Part shown: positions 19,701 to 25,875 of the stretch, piece after piece
How positions within the stretch are numbered: the stretch's first letter is position 1
Layout: each line of letters starts with the position of its first letter
Assembly (NCBI GenBank): GCA_947371275.1
Contig: CANBOV010000027.1
Location: 1 to 34,527, forward strand
Source of the DNA: Flavobacteriaceae bacterium
GTDB taxonomy: Bacteria > Bacteroidota > Bacteroidia > Flavobacteriales > Flavobacteriaceae
Length of the DNA stretch: 34,527 nt
Direction: 5' to 3'
Position numbers and translations under genes: made by a program
Notes under the pieces: generated by a model
The model's input: the letters and a program-made list of their open reading frames with translations, nothing else
Told to the model about the DNA's origin: nothing
Database searches by the model: none

Positions 19701-21099
19701 TTTACCAACTACTTCACTAGAAGGAATTACGGGTGTTTGGACTCCAGCAATTAACAATACTGCTACGACCACTTATACCTTTACTCCTGCACCTTTTACT
19801 GGTATTCCGGCCAACTTAGTTGTTAATGGAGACTTCTCTTCAGGAAACAGTGGTTTCAATTCAGATTATCAATACCTAAATAATGCAGGTCTAAATGGAG
19901 TTCAAAAAGCTTATGGAATTGTAGCTGCAGCTAATTCATGGTTCCAGTTTTTCCCTGCGTGCACAAGTAGTGCACCTTCAGGCGGAAATATGATGGTGAT
20001 TGATGGTTCTACTACTAATGCAGGTAATGATAAAGTGTGGGAGCAAACGGTAACGGTTACTCCTAATACTAATTATACTTTTAGTTATTGGATGCAAACG
20101 GTCGCTACACCAAATCTTGCAACTATGGAAGTACTTATTAATGGTACTTCAATAGGAATTTCTACCGCACCAGCCACTAATTGTTTAGCGGCTCAATATA
20201 GTTATACTTGGAATTCGGGTAGTAACATGACGGCACAAATTGCTATGTATGATAGAACAACTGCTTCGAACGGTAATGATTTTTCAATTGATGATATTTC
20301 GTTACTTGCCGCGGCAGGCAATCCTTGTGCTACAACCACTACAATGACCATTCAAGTAAATCAAAAAACACCAGCAACCTTTGCGGCAATTGCTCCATTA
20401 TGTATTGGAGAAGCTGCCCCATCATTGCCTTTGACGTCACTTGAAGGATATACAGGAACTTGGTCACCAGCTACAATTGACACCAATGCACCAGGCACGT
20501 ATACCTTTACCCCTGATGCAGGGCAATGTGCCTCTAACGGAACGTTAGCGGTAACATTACAAGCAGGATTTGATTTTGCTATTGATGGCGCTTGCATCAA
20601 CAATGATTATACATTAACGGTGTCCGCATTGAATACAACTTTTGATGCAACTACAGCAAGTTACGCTTGGTTTAACAGCAACAATTTAAGTGTAGGTACC
20701 AATGCAAATACATTTAATACTACACAATATTTGGCTTCTACTCCAGTGGAAGAAACTATGCCACTTACTTTCTCTGTAACAGTTACAACTGCTGATGGTT
20801 GTTCAAAAACCCACAGTATAACAGTTACTAGTGTAGCTTGTGAGATCCAGAAAGGTATTTCTGCTGATAATGATGGATTAAATGACAACTTTGATTTAAC
20901 GGGCTTTAACGTTAAAAACTTAAGTATCTATAACCGTTATGGGCTTAAAGTATATAGTAAATCAGCTTATACAAATCAGTGGATAGGACAAACCGATTCT
21001 GGAAATGATTTGCCAGATGGAACTTATTTCTATGTGATTGATTTTAATGACAATCAGCCTGCTAAAACCGGTTGGGTTTATATAAACAGAAAACAATAG
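13705..21099 (+). CDS. Giant secreted mosaic protein, choice-of-anchor J and L, FN3 and Ig-like repeats, T9SS type B
   Basis: A 2464-residue surface or secreted protein. Order: signal peptide 1-20 (ends FKGYSQ); cleaved-adhesin/choice-of-anchor J domain, about 22-195; FN3, about 200-295; a prepeptidase-like domain, 298-432; FN3, 434-522; three tandem 207-residue modules from C523, C730 and C937, each a disulfide-type domain (DSFGDGWNGGTIQVRQNG in copies 1 and 3) plus FN3; another prepeptidase-like domain, about 1149-1275; choice-of-anchor L, 1278-1535; Ig-like; one copy of the FDLT repeat that fills the first giant protein, about 1618-1710; six GTWSP Ig-like repeats, 1712-2285, the fifth split by a jelly-roll-like domain; Ig-like; and the type B sorting domain, about 2378-2464 (NRYGLKVYS, PDGTYFYVIDF). 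A polysaccharide- or surface-binding role is inference. Confidence 0.92.
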   Translation: MKKIIFLLFLTILSFKGYSQFTPSLEGFESTTGPDIGTNWTLGTGNWAVFDNGVGLGQRWGINTALPYQGLNAAYINRENIGAGNMSEDFLASPLVSIPANGQLHFFTRTFTSGNQGTIYQLKVAPSSQAQTNPAAYSLVQQWTENEISTPFNTYTEKVVNLSAYAGQQVYIAFVMQWTQTGTTLGDRWLVDNVSLVVQCDDPTLATVGSINLTSATLSWTGSAPQYEVEIIPQTGTFTGVGTIVNTNSFNATATTTGTPFASNTAYSYRVRAICSGGVNSNWTLPVDFTTTSPGLGCSAPIVVTTLPYSTTDNTANYSDNPAIEGTPGASGCGSTNPYLEGNDVVYAYTATTTGVVNVTMTPTATYSGIFVYNDCANIGVSCIAGAADSGTTPRIFDLPVTAGTTYYFVISTWAAPQTTGYTLTLQVVNCPPPTNLSVSNAGQTSADLSWSNPGGATEWEVAVQPAGSPIPSGAGQTTTTNTNFNANGLTPATAYQYYVRANCGDGTFSVWAGPYLFNTSICDVAQQCNYTFIVRDSFGDGWNGGTIQVRQNGIVVATLTGPTVADGQNPVSVTVALCDNTPYDLYWDTAGFFPNEMGVTVVNSFGQTLFVKAPGSGTVGTILYASTVNCLVPACLPPTSLTVTNISETQADLGWTTAGPETSWQVFVQAAGLPAPTATSIGWTDAPTNPYTYGGLTTGTSYDFYVRPVCSVTNIGDPSEVKNFNSALCPLANQCTYSFVMVDAFGDGWNGGTIQVRQNGIVVATLTGPTNTQGQNPVTVSVAMCDNTPFDLFWNNAGFFPNEMGVSIVNSFTQTIFVKAPGTGTPGSVIYDGNVNCTVPECLPPTALTAINISETQADLGWTSTGPEASWQVFVQAAGLPAPTATSTGWIAAPTNPFTYTGLTSGTSYDFYVRPVCTDTNIGDWSNVKNFNTSICPLADQCNYTFVMVDSFGDGWNGGTIQVRQNGIVLATLTGPTAAQGQNPVTVTVPLCHGIPFDLFWNNAGFFQNEMGLTVQEALAPQEIIYTKPPGTGTPGTILYTGTGECFPPTCPKPNTVTITNITQTDASIGWIEAGSATQWEIYLVLAGSPAPTSTSVGIITSLNPYVYGGLTSATIYDVYVRALCSPTDISFWSSKRTFATLIANDECDNATVTPVNPSTECLQTASGSLIGATASAGGANCTGTSDDDVWFQFTATSTQQSISLINAAGSTTDLVHVLYSGSCGSLTQMYCSDPNNSVATGLVIGQTYYIQVYSWTSTPGQTSTFDVCIGTIPPPITTNDTLYTNQQLVEDVFLNSTCASVTNITFSTGSNFGSTNGIGYFNKNGSSFPFNDGIVLTSGNALNAPGPNTSILGDGGTSWPGDTDLENIILAATGNPMNSQNASKLEFDFIPLTNSINFNFVFASEEYGTFQCSFSDAFAFLLTDIAAGTTSNLAVIPNTTTPVSVVTIRDNQYNTSCDSVNPEYFGDYYGFGSNLDPLGSPTNFNGTTIPMSATSTVIPGHQYHIKLVIADRLDTIYDSAVFLEGGSLNIGNINLGTDFLQATNNALCNGENYTIQSGLDPATYTFSWTYNGNPILNETGPNLTVTAAGTYGISAQYINTTCAATDNITIEYYDTIVPGTPNNLIQCSDTGFATFDLSQNNAASLGTLNPANYTVSYYASSADANTPANALPSLYTNISNPQTIYVRIQNNTSGCFTVTSFQLIVTSQVLTPTFTNFTICNGDVANLPLVSNNGISGTWSPAFDNTQTATYTFTPAPNQCAGNGTITVTVTQKTPTTFNPISICLGGVVPTLPATSLEGFTGTWSPSTIDNTQAATYSFTPSAGQCAANGTLIVTLNPQNATTFAPISICSGGAIPALPSTSLEGYTGTWSPATINNTQTVTYTFTPTAGQCAATGTLTITPTPNVIPVFPLGTALTTCASAVATQVLLPTTSDNGITGTWSPSTLDYFTPGTTVYTFTPTAGLCATNTTLTATILANVTPTFTQVASICTGDTLGNLPTTSLEGITGVWTPAINNTATTTYTFTPAPFTGIPANLVVNGDFSSGNSGFNSDYQYLNNAGLNGVQKAYGIVAAANSWFQFFPACTSSAPSGGNMMVIDGSTTNAGNDKVWEQTVTVTPNTNYTFSYWMQTVATPNLATMEVLINGTSIGISTAPATNCLAAQYSYTWNSGSNMTAQIAMYDRTTASNGNDFSIDDISLLAAAGNPCATTTTMTIQVNQKTPATFAAIAPLCIGEAAPSLPLTSLEGYTGTWSPATIDTNAPGTYTFTPDAGQCASNGTLAVTLQAGFDFAIDGACINNDYTLTVSALNTTFDATTASYAWFNSNNLSVGTNANTFNTTQYLASTPVEETMPLTFSVTVTTADGCSKTHSITVTSVACEIQKGISADNDGLNDNFDLTGFNVKNLSIYNRYGLKVYSKSAYTNQWIGQTDSGNDLPDGTYFYVIDFNDNQPAKTGWVYINRKQ
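15271..17145 (+). repeat. Three tandem 621-bp (207-residue) modules inside the second giant gene
   Basis: Module starts are at codons for C523 (15271), C730 (15892) and C937 (16513): exactly 621 bp apart twice. Each has a ~115-residue domain with a DGWNGGTIQVRQNGIV core and a following FN3 domain. Copies differ mostly at third codon positions, which points to duplication followed by selection on the protein. Confidence 0.85.
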
Positions 21100-21109
21100 T
21101 AAATCAAAA

Positions 21110-21138
21110 AGCCCCGATTATATCGGGGCTTTTTTTTA
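21110..21138 (+). terminator. Rho-independent terminator of the second giant gene
   Basis: Perfect stem GCCCCGAT / ATCGGGGC (21111-21129) with a 3-base loop, A run before and T run (21130-21137) after, 11 bases past the stop codon. Confidence 0.9.
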
Positions 21139-21232
21139 TATGATAACCTTAACTTATGAGGTGTTTCGTTTTACTATGCTGAAACTATTACTTTTTCATT
21201 ATGAATTAGAATTTAAAACTACTATAACACAT

Positions 21233-22606
21233 TTAATCAATACCATATTGATCAAAAAGGTAAATGAGTGACGCCATGGTTGCGGCTCCTAATTCAAGTT
21301 CTCTTTTATTTACAGCATCAAAGGTATCATTGGCTGCATGGTGGTAATCAAAATAGCGTTGGGAATCGGGTTTAAGTCCGGCTTTAACAATTTTAGTAGA
21401 CGATAAGGGTTCAATATCTGAGCCTGAATGTCCTTTTACAAAGCTGTGGATTAAGTATGGTTCGAATAAGCTCTTCCATCCTAGTACTTTATTGAAATTA
21501 GCCTCATCCGCTTCTAAAGAAAAGCCTCTTGGAGAAAAGCCTCCCGAATCACTTTCTAGTGCAAAGATGTGGTTTTCATTATTATTCTTTGAAAGTTCTT
21601 CGTATTTCTTGCCTCCTTTTCCTCCAAATTCTTCATTCATAAATAAGACTACTCTAAGGGTATTTTTGGGTTGGTAATGTAGTTGTTTAAATAACTCCAT
21701 GGTTTCCATTGCTTGCACGCATCCAGCGCCATCGTCTTGCGAACCATCAGCTAGGTCCCAGGAATCCAGATGCCCTCCTACTACCATTATCTTTTCGGGA
21801 TGTTCGGAACCAGTGATTTCACCCACTACATTATAAGAAAGCACATCTTCATACTGCTGACAATTCAATTTCATATAGAATTGGAGTTGGACATTCACTT
21901 TTAACTGTTGACTAAGCAAATCGGCTCCCTTAGTACTGATGGCTGCCGTGGGTATATATTGTTCTTTAGGTAAGTCGCCATAGCTCTGCATACCTGTATG
22001 AGGAAAATCATCTAGTCGTAAGTTCATAGAGCGAACGATGGTCCCTAGTGCACCTAACTTGGCTGCTTCTTTGGCACCAGCAAAACGTTGGTCCACGCAG
22101 TTTCCATAGGACTTAAAAGATTCGATATTATCGGGTTCCATGGGACGGTTGAAGAACACTATTTTCCCCTTCACTTTTTCTGCACCAAGTTGCTTTAATT
22201 CTTCAATTCCGTGTACTTCGATTACTGAGGCTGTGAGACCCTTTTTGGCGGTTGCAACCGACCCTCCTAAGGCACAAATGGGAACCGTTGTTTTTTTATT
22301 ATTTATAATAAGATAGGCTATTTCCTTTTCACCTCTTTCCCAATGAGGCACCATAACTTCTTGTAAATAGACTTTGTCTAAGCCTAAGGTTTCTAATTGC
22401 GCTTTTACGTATTCCACTCCCTTTTGAGCACTGGGAGAACCTGATGGACGTGCACCAATTTTATTAGACAAATCGTCTAACCAAGAATAACAATGAGCTT
22501 GTGTTAAGGCATTATGATATAAGTCCTTTAGCATTTTCTCGTTGGGAGATTGTGCATTAGTAAAAGAGGAAATTGCAATAAAGGCTACTAAAGCTGTTTT
22601 TTTCAT
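21233..22606 (-). CDS. Secreted M28-family zinc peptidase (carboxypeptidase Q-like)
   Basis: A 457-residue metallopeptidase. The frame stays open 12 codons further up, but the ATG at 22604-22606 gives a clean signal peptide (MKKTALVAFIAISSFTNAQ) and a -7-like box at 22622-22629 lies downstream of the upper ATG, so the lower start is chosen. The M28 co-catalytic zinc site is complete: H279 in GGHLDSWD, the second D of SQDDGAG, the EE pair of NEEFGG, D of ESDSGG and the H of DYHHAANDT. A PA-like insert (about 110-230) precedes the catalytic core, as in carboxypeptidase Q/PGCP. It should cleave peptides outside the inner membrane. It is monocistronic and divergent from the CreD operon. Confidence 0.92.
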   Translation of the reverse strand: MKKTALVAFIAISSFTNAQSPNEKMLKDLYHNALTQAHCYSWLDDLSNKIGARPSGSPSAQKGVEYVKAQLETLGLDKVYLQEVMVPHWERGEKEIAYLIINNKKTTVPICALGGSVATAKKGLTASVIEVHGIEELKQLGAEKVKGKIVFFNRPMEPDNIESFKSYGNCVDQRFAGAKEAAKLGALGTIVRSMNLRLDDFPHTGMQSYGDLPKEQYIPTAAISTKGADLLSQQLKVNVQLQFYMKLNCQQYEDVLSYNVVGEITGSEHPEKIMVVGGHLDSWDLADGSQDDGAGCVQAMETMELFKQLHYQPKNTLRVVLFMNEEFGGKGGKKYEELSKNNNENHIFALESDSGGFSPRGFSLEADEANFNKVLGWKSLFEPYLIHSFVKGHSGSDIEPLSSTKIVKAGLKPDSQRYFDYHHAANDTFDAVNKRELELGAATMASLIYLFDQYGID

Positions 22607-22621
22607 GGTGCATATTTTCTT

Positions 22622-22629
22622 CAAAAATA
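22622..22629 (-). promoter_or_regulatory. Candidate -7 box of the M28 peptidase gene
   Basis: TATTTTTG on the minus strand fits TAnnTTTG and lies 15 bases before the chosen ATG at 22606. It lies between the two possible start codons and so argues against the upper one. No clear -33 box. Confidence 0.35.
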
Positions 22630-22641
22630 AATTAAAAAACA

Positions 22642-22673
22642 TTTGGTTGTAGAATTATTATTCTGTTACTTTG
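22642..22673 (+). promoter_or_regulatory. Promoter of the CreD operon
   Basis: TTTG (22642-22645), 20-base spacer, then TTACTTTG (22666-22673), close to the Bacteroidota -33/-7 pair TTTG-N17..23-TAnnTTTG. The -7 part lies inside the left arm of the inverted repeat at 22667-22685, so a protein bound there would block the promoter. Predicted transcription start is about 12 bases before the ATG. Confidence 0.55.
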
Positions 22674-22685
22674 TATTTCAAAGTA
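22667..22685. promoter_or_regulatory. Operator-like inverted repeat, copy 1
   Basis: TACTTTG-N5-CAAAGTA, a perfect 7-bp inverted repeat about two helical turns long, overlapping the -7 region and ending 7 bases before the ATG of the first operon gene. The same element recurs at 23634-23652. Binding by the winged-helix regulator encoded in the operon is inferred. Confidence 0.6.
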
Positions 22686-22692
22686 CTTTAAC

Positions 22693-23316
22693 ATGGAGAC
22701 AAAAGATTATCTAAAAGACATAACTGAAATTAAGAACATGATGGATCGTTCTTCTCGATTTATATCATTGAGTGGGTTATCTGGAGTATTAGCGGGTATC
22801 TATTGTTTAATTGGAGCTGCTATGGCTTATAATACTATTTATACCGATTCGACTTCTTTGGGCAATTACACAACGGTCTTGGTAACTCCTGAAATGATTA
22901 CACGATTGTTCTTGATTGCATTTATGGTTATAGTTTTATCCATCGCAACCGGTATAGGCTTAAGTATCCGTAAGGCAAAAAAGAGTAATGAAACACTATG
23001 GAATTCCTCGTCAAGAAGATTAGTAATTAACTTTGCCATTCCCCTTATGACAGGAGGTTTTTTTATTATGTTTTTAATTGAAAAAGAAATATTGGTTTTA
23101 GTGGCTCCCTTAACACTACTTTTTTATGGCTTGGCTTGTGTTAACGCTAGTAAATATACTTTGGGGGATGTTAGATACTTAGGTATAACCCTAATCGTGT
23201 TAGGATTATTATCTACTTGGTTTTTGGGTTATGGATTGTTATTTTGGGCTATAGGGTTTGGTGTATGCCACATCTTGTATGGAGGGATTATGTATTTTAA
23301 ATACGATAGAGATTAA
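22693..23316 (+). CDS. Six-helix membrane protein of unknown function
   Basis: A 207-residue inner-membrane protein with about six hydrophobic segments (roughly 26-46, 70-92, 110-128, 132-150, 160-178, 182-200) and a charged, soluble N-terminus (METKDYLKDITEIKNMM). No family is named with confidence; proteins of this kind are commonly found immediately ahead of a winged-helix regulator in Bacteroidota. It is the first gene of the operon and lies two bases upstream of the regulator gene. It might act as membrane partner or sensor of that regulator, but this is a guess from position. Confidence 0.78.
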   Translation: METKDYLKDITEIKNMMDRSSRFISLSGLSGVLAGIYCLIGAAMAYNTIYTDSTSLGNYTTVLVTPEMITRLFLIAFMVIVLSIATGIGLSIRKAKKSNETLWNSSSRRLVINFAIPLMTGGFFIMFLIEKEILVLVAPLTLLFYGLACVNASKYTLGDVRYLGITLIVLGLLSTWFLGYGLLFWAIGFGVCHILYGGIMYFKYDRD

Positions 23317-23318
23317 TT

Positions 23319-23615
23319 GTGAAAAACATCATCCAAAATATCAATAAGGCTTTTGATCATCGAATTAGACTGGGTATTATGTCGGTACTCATGGTAAACG
23401 ACGGAGCTGATTTTACAGAACTGAAAGAACTGCTTGGAGTGACCGATGGTAATTTGGCCAGTCATGCTAAAGCTTTAGAATCTGAAAACTATATAATGAT
23501 AGAAAAGCAATTTATTGGCAAAAAACCCAATACAAAATATAGCGCAACTACTGCAGGAAAGAAAGCATTTAAAGAACATATTGAGGCGCTGGAAAAATTA
23601 ATACAGAAACGTTAA
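23319..23615 (+). CDS. Winged-helix transcriptional regulator (HTH_34 type)
   Basis: A 98-residue DNA-binding protein, a minimal winged helix: FDHRIRLGIMSVLM (helix 1), DFTELKELLGVTDGNLASHAKALE (helix-turn-helix), then the wing IGKKPNTKYSATTAG and a C-terminal helix. This is the HTH_34 form related to MarR/ArsR folds, with no ligand domain of its own. Start codon is GTG at 23319, two bases after the stop of the upstream gene, indicating translational coupling. Two identical inverted repeats flank it (22667-22685 and 23634-23652) and suggest autoregulation. CreD-linked regulators of this type are usual in Bacteroidota. Confidence 0.88.
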   Translation: MKNIIQNINKAFDHRIRLGIMSVLMVNDGADFTELKELLGVTDGNLASHAKALESENYIMIEKQFIGKKPNTKYSATTAGKKAFKEHIEALEKLIQKR

Positions 23616-23633
23616 ACTATTTTTTTATATCAT

Positions 23634-23652
23634 TACTTTGAAATTCAAAGTA
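23634..23652. promoter_or_regulatory. Operator-like inverted repeat, copy 2
   Basis: TACTTTG-N5-CAAAGTA, here TACTTTGAA and TTCAAAGTA around one central base, so the palindrome is 9 bp per arm. It lies between the regulator stop and the Coq4-like ATG and shares TTACTTTG (a -7-like box) with copy 1; a -33 TTTG is missing. It may control an internal promoter. Confidence 0.6.
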
Positions 23653-23667
23653 CTTTTAAACAAACCA

Positions 23668-24123
23668 ATGAAGGATTTACTGTTAGAACGCATGTATGAA
23701 TGGAGCAGCCAATACTACCTCCGTTATTTTAGAAAAAACAATCCTTGGTCGATAACATCAAGAGAGTTGATGGTGTATCCGCAGGAGAGTTTGGGGTTTC
23801 ATTTGTATTGCTTTCATTTAAAATACAATTTAGAATTTAAACCTAATTTAGAAGAACACGATATCATCCATGTCTTAACCAACACCGGAGTTACCGTTTC
23901 TGATGAAGTTAGCCTTCAATATTATCTCTTGGGTAACGGGAAAAAGAGTCCGTTTCAATTTTTAGCCCTGATAGCGGGCACGGCATTCTATCCCAGTCAT
24001 ATTAAAACATTTCTACGTTTTTATCGAAGAGGACGAAAGGCACATCAATTTTACAATTTGAAATTTGAGAACATGTTAATGCTTTCAGCACATACACTAC
24101 AAACCACCTTTAATATACATTAA
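23668..24123 (+). CDS. Coq4-like protein
   Basis: A 151-residue protein with the Coq4 signature HDxxH-x11-E (H64, D65, H68, E80; context EEHDIIHVLTNTG), which in Coq4 proteins binds a metal ion. A TTG 30 bases upstream in the same frame (23638) would lie within the operator repeat, so the ATG at 23668 is chosen. Coq4 is a ubiquinone-synthesis factor, recently linked to oxidative decarboxylation of the ring, yet Bacteroidota make menaquinone, so the role here must differ or be generalised lipid binding. It is shorter than eukaryotic Coq4 but keeps the motif region and the helical surroundings. It sits two bases ahead of the next gene, inside the CreD operon. Confidence 0.78.
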   Translation: MKDLLLERMYEWSSQYYLRYFRKNNPWSITSRELMVYPQESLGFHLYCFHLKYNLEFKPNLEEHDIIHVLTNTGVTVSDEVSLQYYLLGNGKKSPFQFLALIAGTAFYPSHIKTFLRFYRRGRKAHQFYNLKFENMLMLSAHTLQTTFNIH

Positions 24124-24125
24124 TT

Positions 24126-24437
24126 ATGGAATCGGATTTTTATAACAGCAATACCCCAACAGGTTTTTCAACCTATTTAGCACTAGTATCCTTTAGTATT
24201 GGGACAGTACTATTAGTATTGCATCTTGTTTTCCCGAGAGAAGAAGGCATTTTTATCCTAGGCTTTTTCTATGTACTATTCGCTATTCTAATCAACAGTT
24301 TGTCATTGCTGAATCTTTGTTATCGCTTTATTACAGAGCCTGAAAACAGAGAAACCAATGCTATTCGAATATTGATATTACTATCCAATATACCGATTGC
24401 CTTGCTTTATTTCTATATCGTCATACACAATAACTAA
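24126..24437 (+). CDS. Small membrane protein of unknown function
   Basis: A 103-residue protein with three hydrophobic segments (about 14-33, 40-62, 80-99) separated by short charged loops; the N-terminus is soluble. It does not match a family I can name. It starts two bases after the Coq4-like stop and 25 bases before creD, so it belongs to the operon. Confidence 0.75.
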   Translation: MESDFYNSNTPTGFSTYLALVSFSIGTVLLVLHLVFPREEGIFILGFFYVLFAILINSLSLLNLCYRFITEPENRETNAIRILILLSNIPIALLYFYIVIHNN

Positions 24438-24462
24438 TCTTAACACTTAAAAACACATTCAC

Positions 24463-25818
24463 ATGGAACCTTTAGAAAATCAAAACACCGAACCTAAATC
24501 ATTTTTTCAATCTAATACCGCCAAAATGGTCATGGTAGGATTCCTTACTTTGGTATTGTTAATTCCGCTTTACTTTGTACAGAACTTAATTGATGAGCGT
24601 ACCCATCGCAAATCGGATATGGTGGATGAAGTCACTGAATTATGGGGCAAAGACATCCTGTTTTACGGACCTATCTTAAGAGTGCCTTTTACGAGTTATG
24701 AAACGTATAACGTTACTAATCCTAAGACAAATGTTACTACCATACAACGAAAAAGCACCACTGATTATGCCTATTTCTTTCCGAATACATTAGCTAACAC
24801 TTCTACTGTTAAGAAGAATGAATCCCTTAAGAGGGGTATATTTAATCATGTAGTCTTTACAGCCGATATGCATTTTAAAGGAGATTTTACCTATCCGAAT
24901 CTAGCTAAACTTGGGCTGACTGAGGAGCAAATGCAATGGGATAAAGCGGCCATAGTCGTTAAAACGACCAATTTGAAAAGCATTAAAAGTGAGTTGAAAA
25001 TTCAGTTGAATGAAAACAATCTCAGCTTTGAGCCCCAAAACAGTGAGAAGAGTGATTTCAGCGTACTGACCACTAACACCTTTAATTATAAAGATTTTGT
25101 TAAGACTGACGCACTGAAATTTAAATTCAGTATTACTTACAATGGTAGTAACAGTATTAAATTCATTCCGATTGGTAAGTCTACTAAAGTAGGTATTACA
25201 TCAGATTGGGAGTCGCCCAGCTTTGAAGGTTCCTTTGCAGCCAGTGACACTACTAAAACCGTTAACCAAAAGGGATTTCATGCAGATTGGAACATCCTGG
25301 ATATTAATCGGACGTTTACCCAACAGTATGTGCGTACCCTACCCGATTTGGATGATTACTTATTTGGCGTAAAACTTATACAAACCGTTGACGAATATCA
25401 GCAGAACGAGCGAGCCTCTAAATATGGCTTCTTGGTCATTGGATTAACGTTTTTACTATTCTTTTTGATACAGTCTATCAGCAAGATTAACATACACATT
25501 TTCCAGTATTCAATGATAGGATTGGCCTTAATTATGTTTTACACCCTATTAATATCGATTACCGAGCACAGTAGCTTTAGTTTGGCCTATGCGATTGCTG
25601 GAAGTTCGGTAGTGGGATTGATCACGCTTTATTCGGTCTCTATATTGAAGAATAAAAAGTTCCCTATGTTTATTGGAATAGCACTAACCGTGTTGTATAC
25701 CTTTATTTATGTAATCATTCAATTGGAAGATTATGCGCTATTGGTTGGAAGCATCGGATTATTTGCCATCTTGGCTGGGGTGATGTATTTCTCACGAAAA
25801 ATTGATTGGCATAAATAA
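24463..25818 (+). CDS. creD: Cell envelope integrity protein CreD
   Basis: A 451-residue inner-membrane protein of the CreD family. One membrane helix near the N-terminus (about 20-40) is followed by a large periplasmic domain (about 45-310, with DYAYFFPN and WESPSFEGSF blocks and the YQQNERASKYGFL junction), then about five closely spaced helices to residue 445. In E. coli CreD is the main product of the CreBC regulon and affects envelope integrity and colicin/beta-lactam responses; in Bacteroidota it is usually linked to a winged-helix regulator rather than CreBC, as here. It is the last gene of the operon and is followed by a strong terminator. Confidence 0.93.
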   Translation: MEPLENQNTEPKSFFQSNTAKMVMVGFLTLVLLIPLYFVQNLIDERTHRKSDMVDEVTELWGKDILFYGPILRVPFTSYETYNVTNPKTNVTTIQRKSTTDYAYFFPNTLANTSTVKKNESLKRGIFNHVVFTADMHFKGDFTYPNLAKLGLTEEQMQWDKAAIVVKTTNLKSIKSELKIQLNENNLSFEPQNSEKSDFSVLTTNTFNYKDFVKTDALKFKFSITYNGSNSIKFIPIGKSTKVGITSDWESPSFEGSFAASDTTKTVNQKGFHADWNILDINRTFTQQYVRTLPDLDDYLFGVKLIQTVDEYQQNERASKYGFLVIGLTFLLFFLIQSISKINIHIFQYSMIGLALIMFYTLLISITEHSSFSLAYAIAGSSVVGLITLYSVSILKNKKFPMFIGIALTVLYTFIYVIIQLEDYALLVGSIGLFAILAGVMYFSRKIDWHK

Positions 25819-25840
25819 CAAACTTCTAAACTTACCTTTT

Positions 25841-25875
25841 AAGAAAGCCTGCTTACTAGAGCAGGCTTTCCTTTT
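25841..25875. terminator. Bidirectional terminator between creD and menC
   Basis: Perfect 11-bp stem GAAAGCCTGCT / AGCAGGCTTTC with a 6-base loop (25843-25870), flanked by CCTTTT and CTTTT tracts. It sits between convergent genes and can serve both; it ends at the stop codon of menC. Confidence 0.85.

Noticed and set aside
22607..22642. Upstream ATG for the M28 peptidase
   Set aside because: It would place 12 extra residues before a perfect signal peptide and lies upstream of the likely -7 box.
23638..23667. TTG start for the Coq4-like gene
   Set aside because: The TTG is part of the left arm of the inverted repeat and probably of a -7 element; the ATG at 23668 is a better start and removes nothing conserved.
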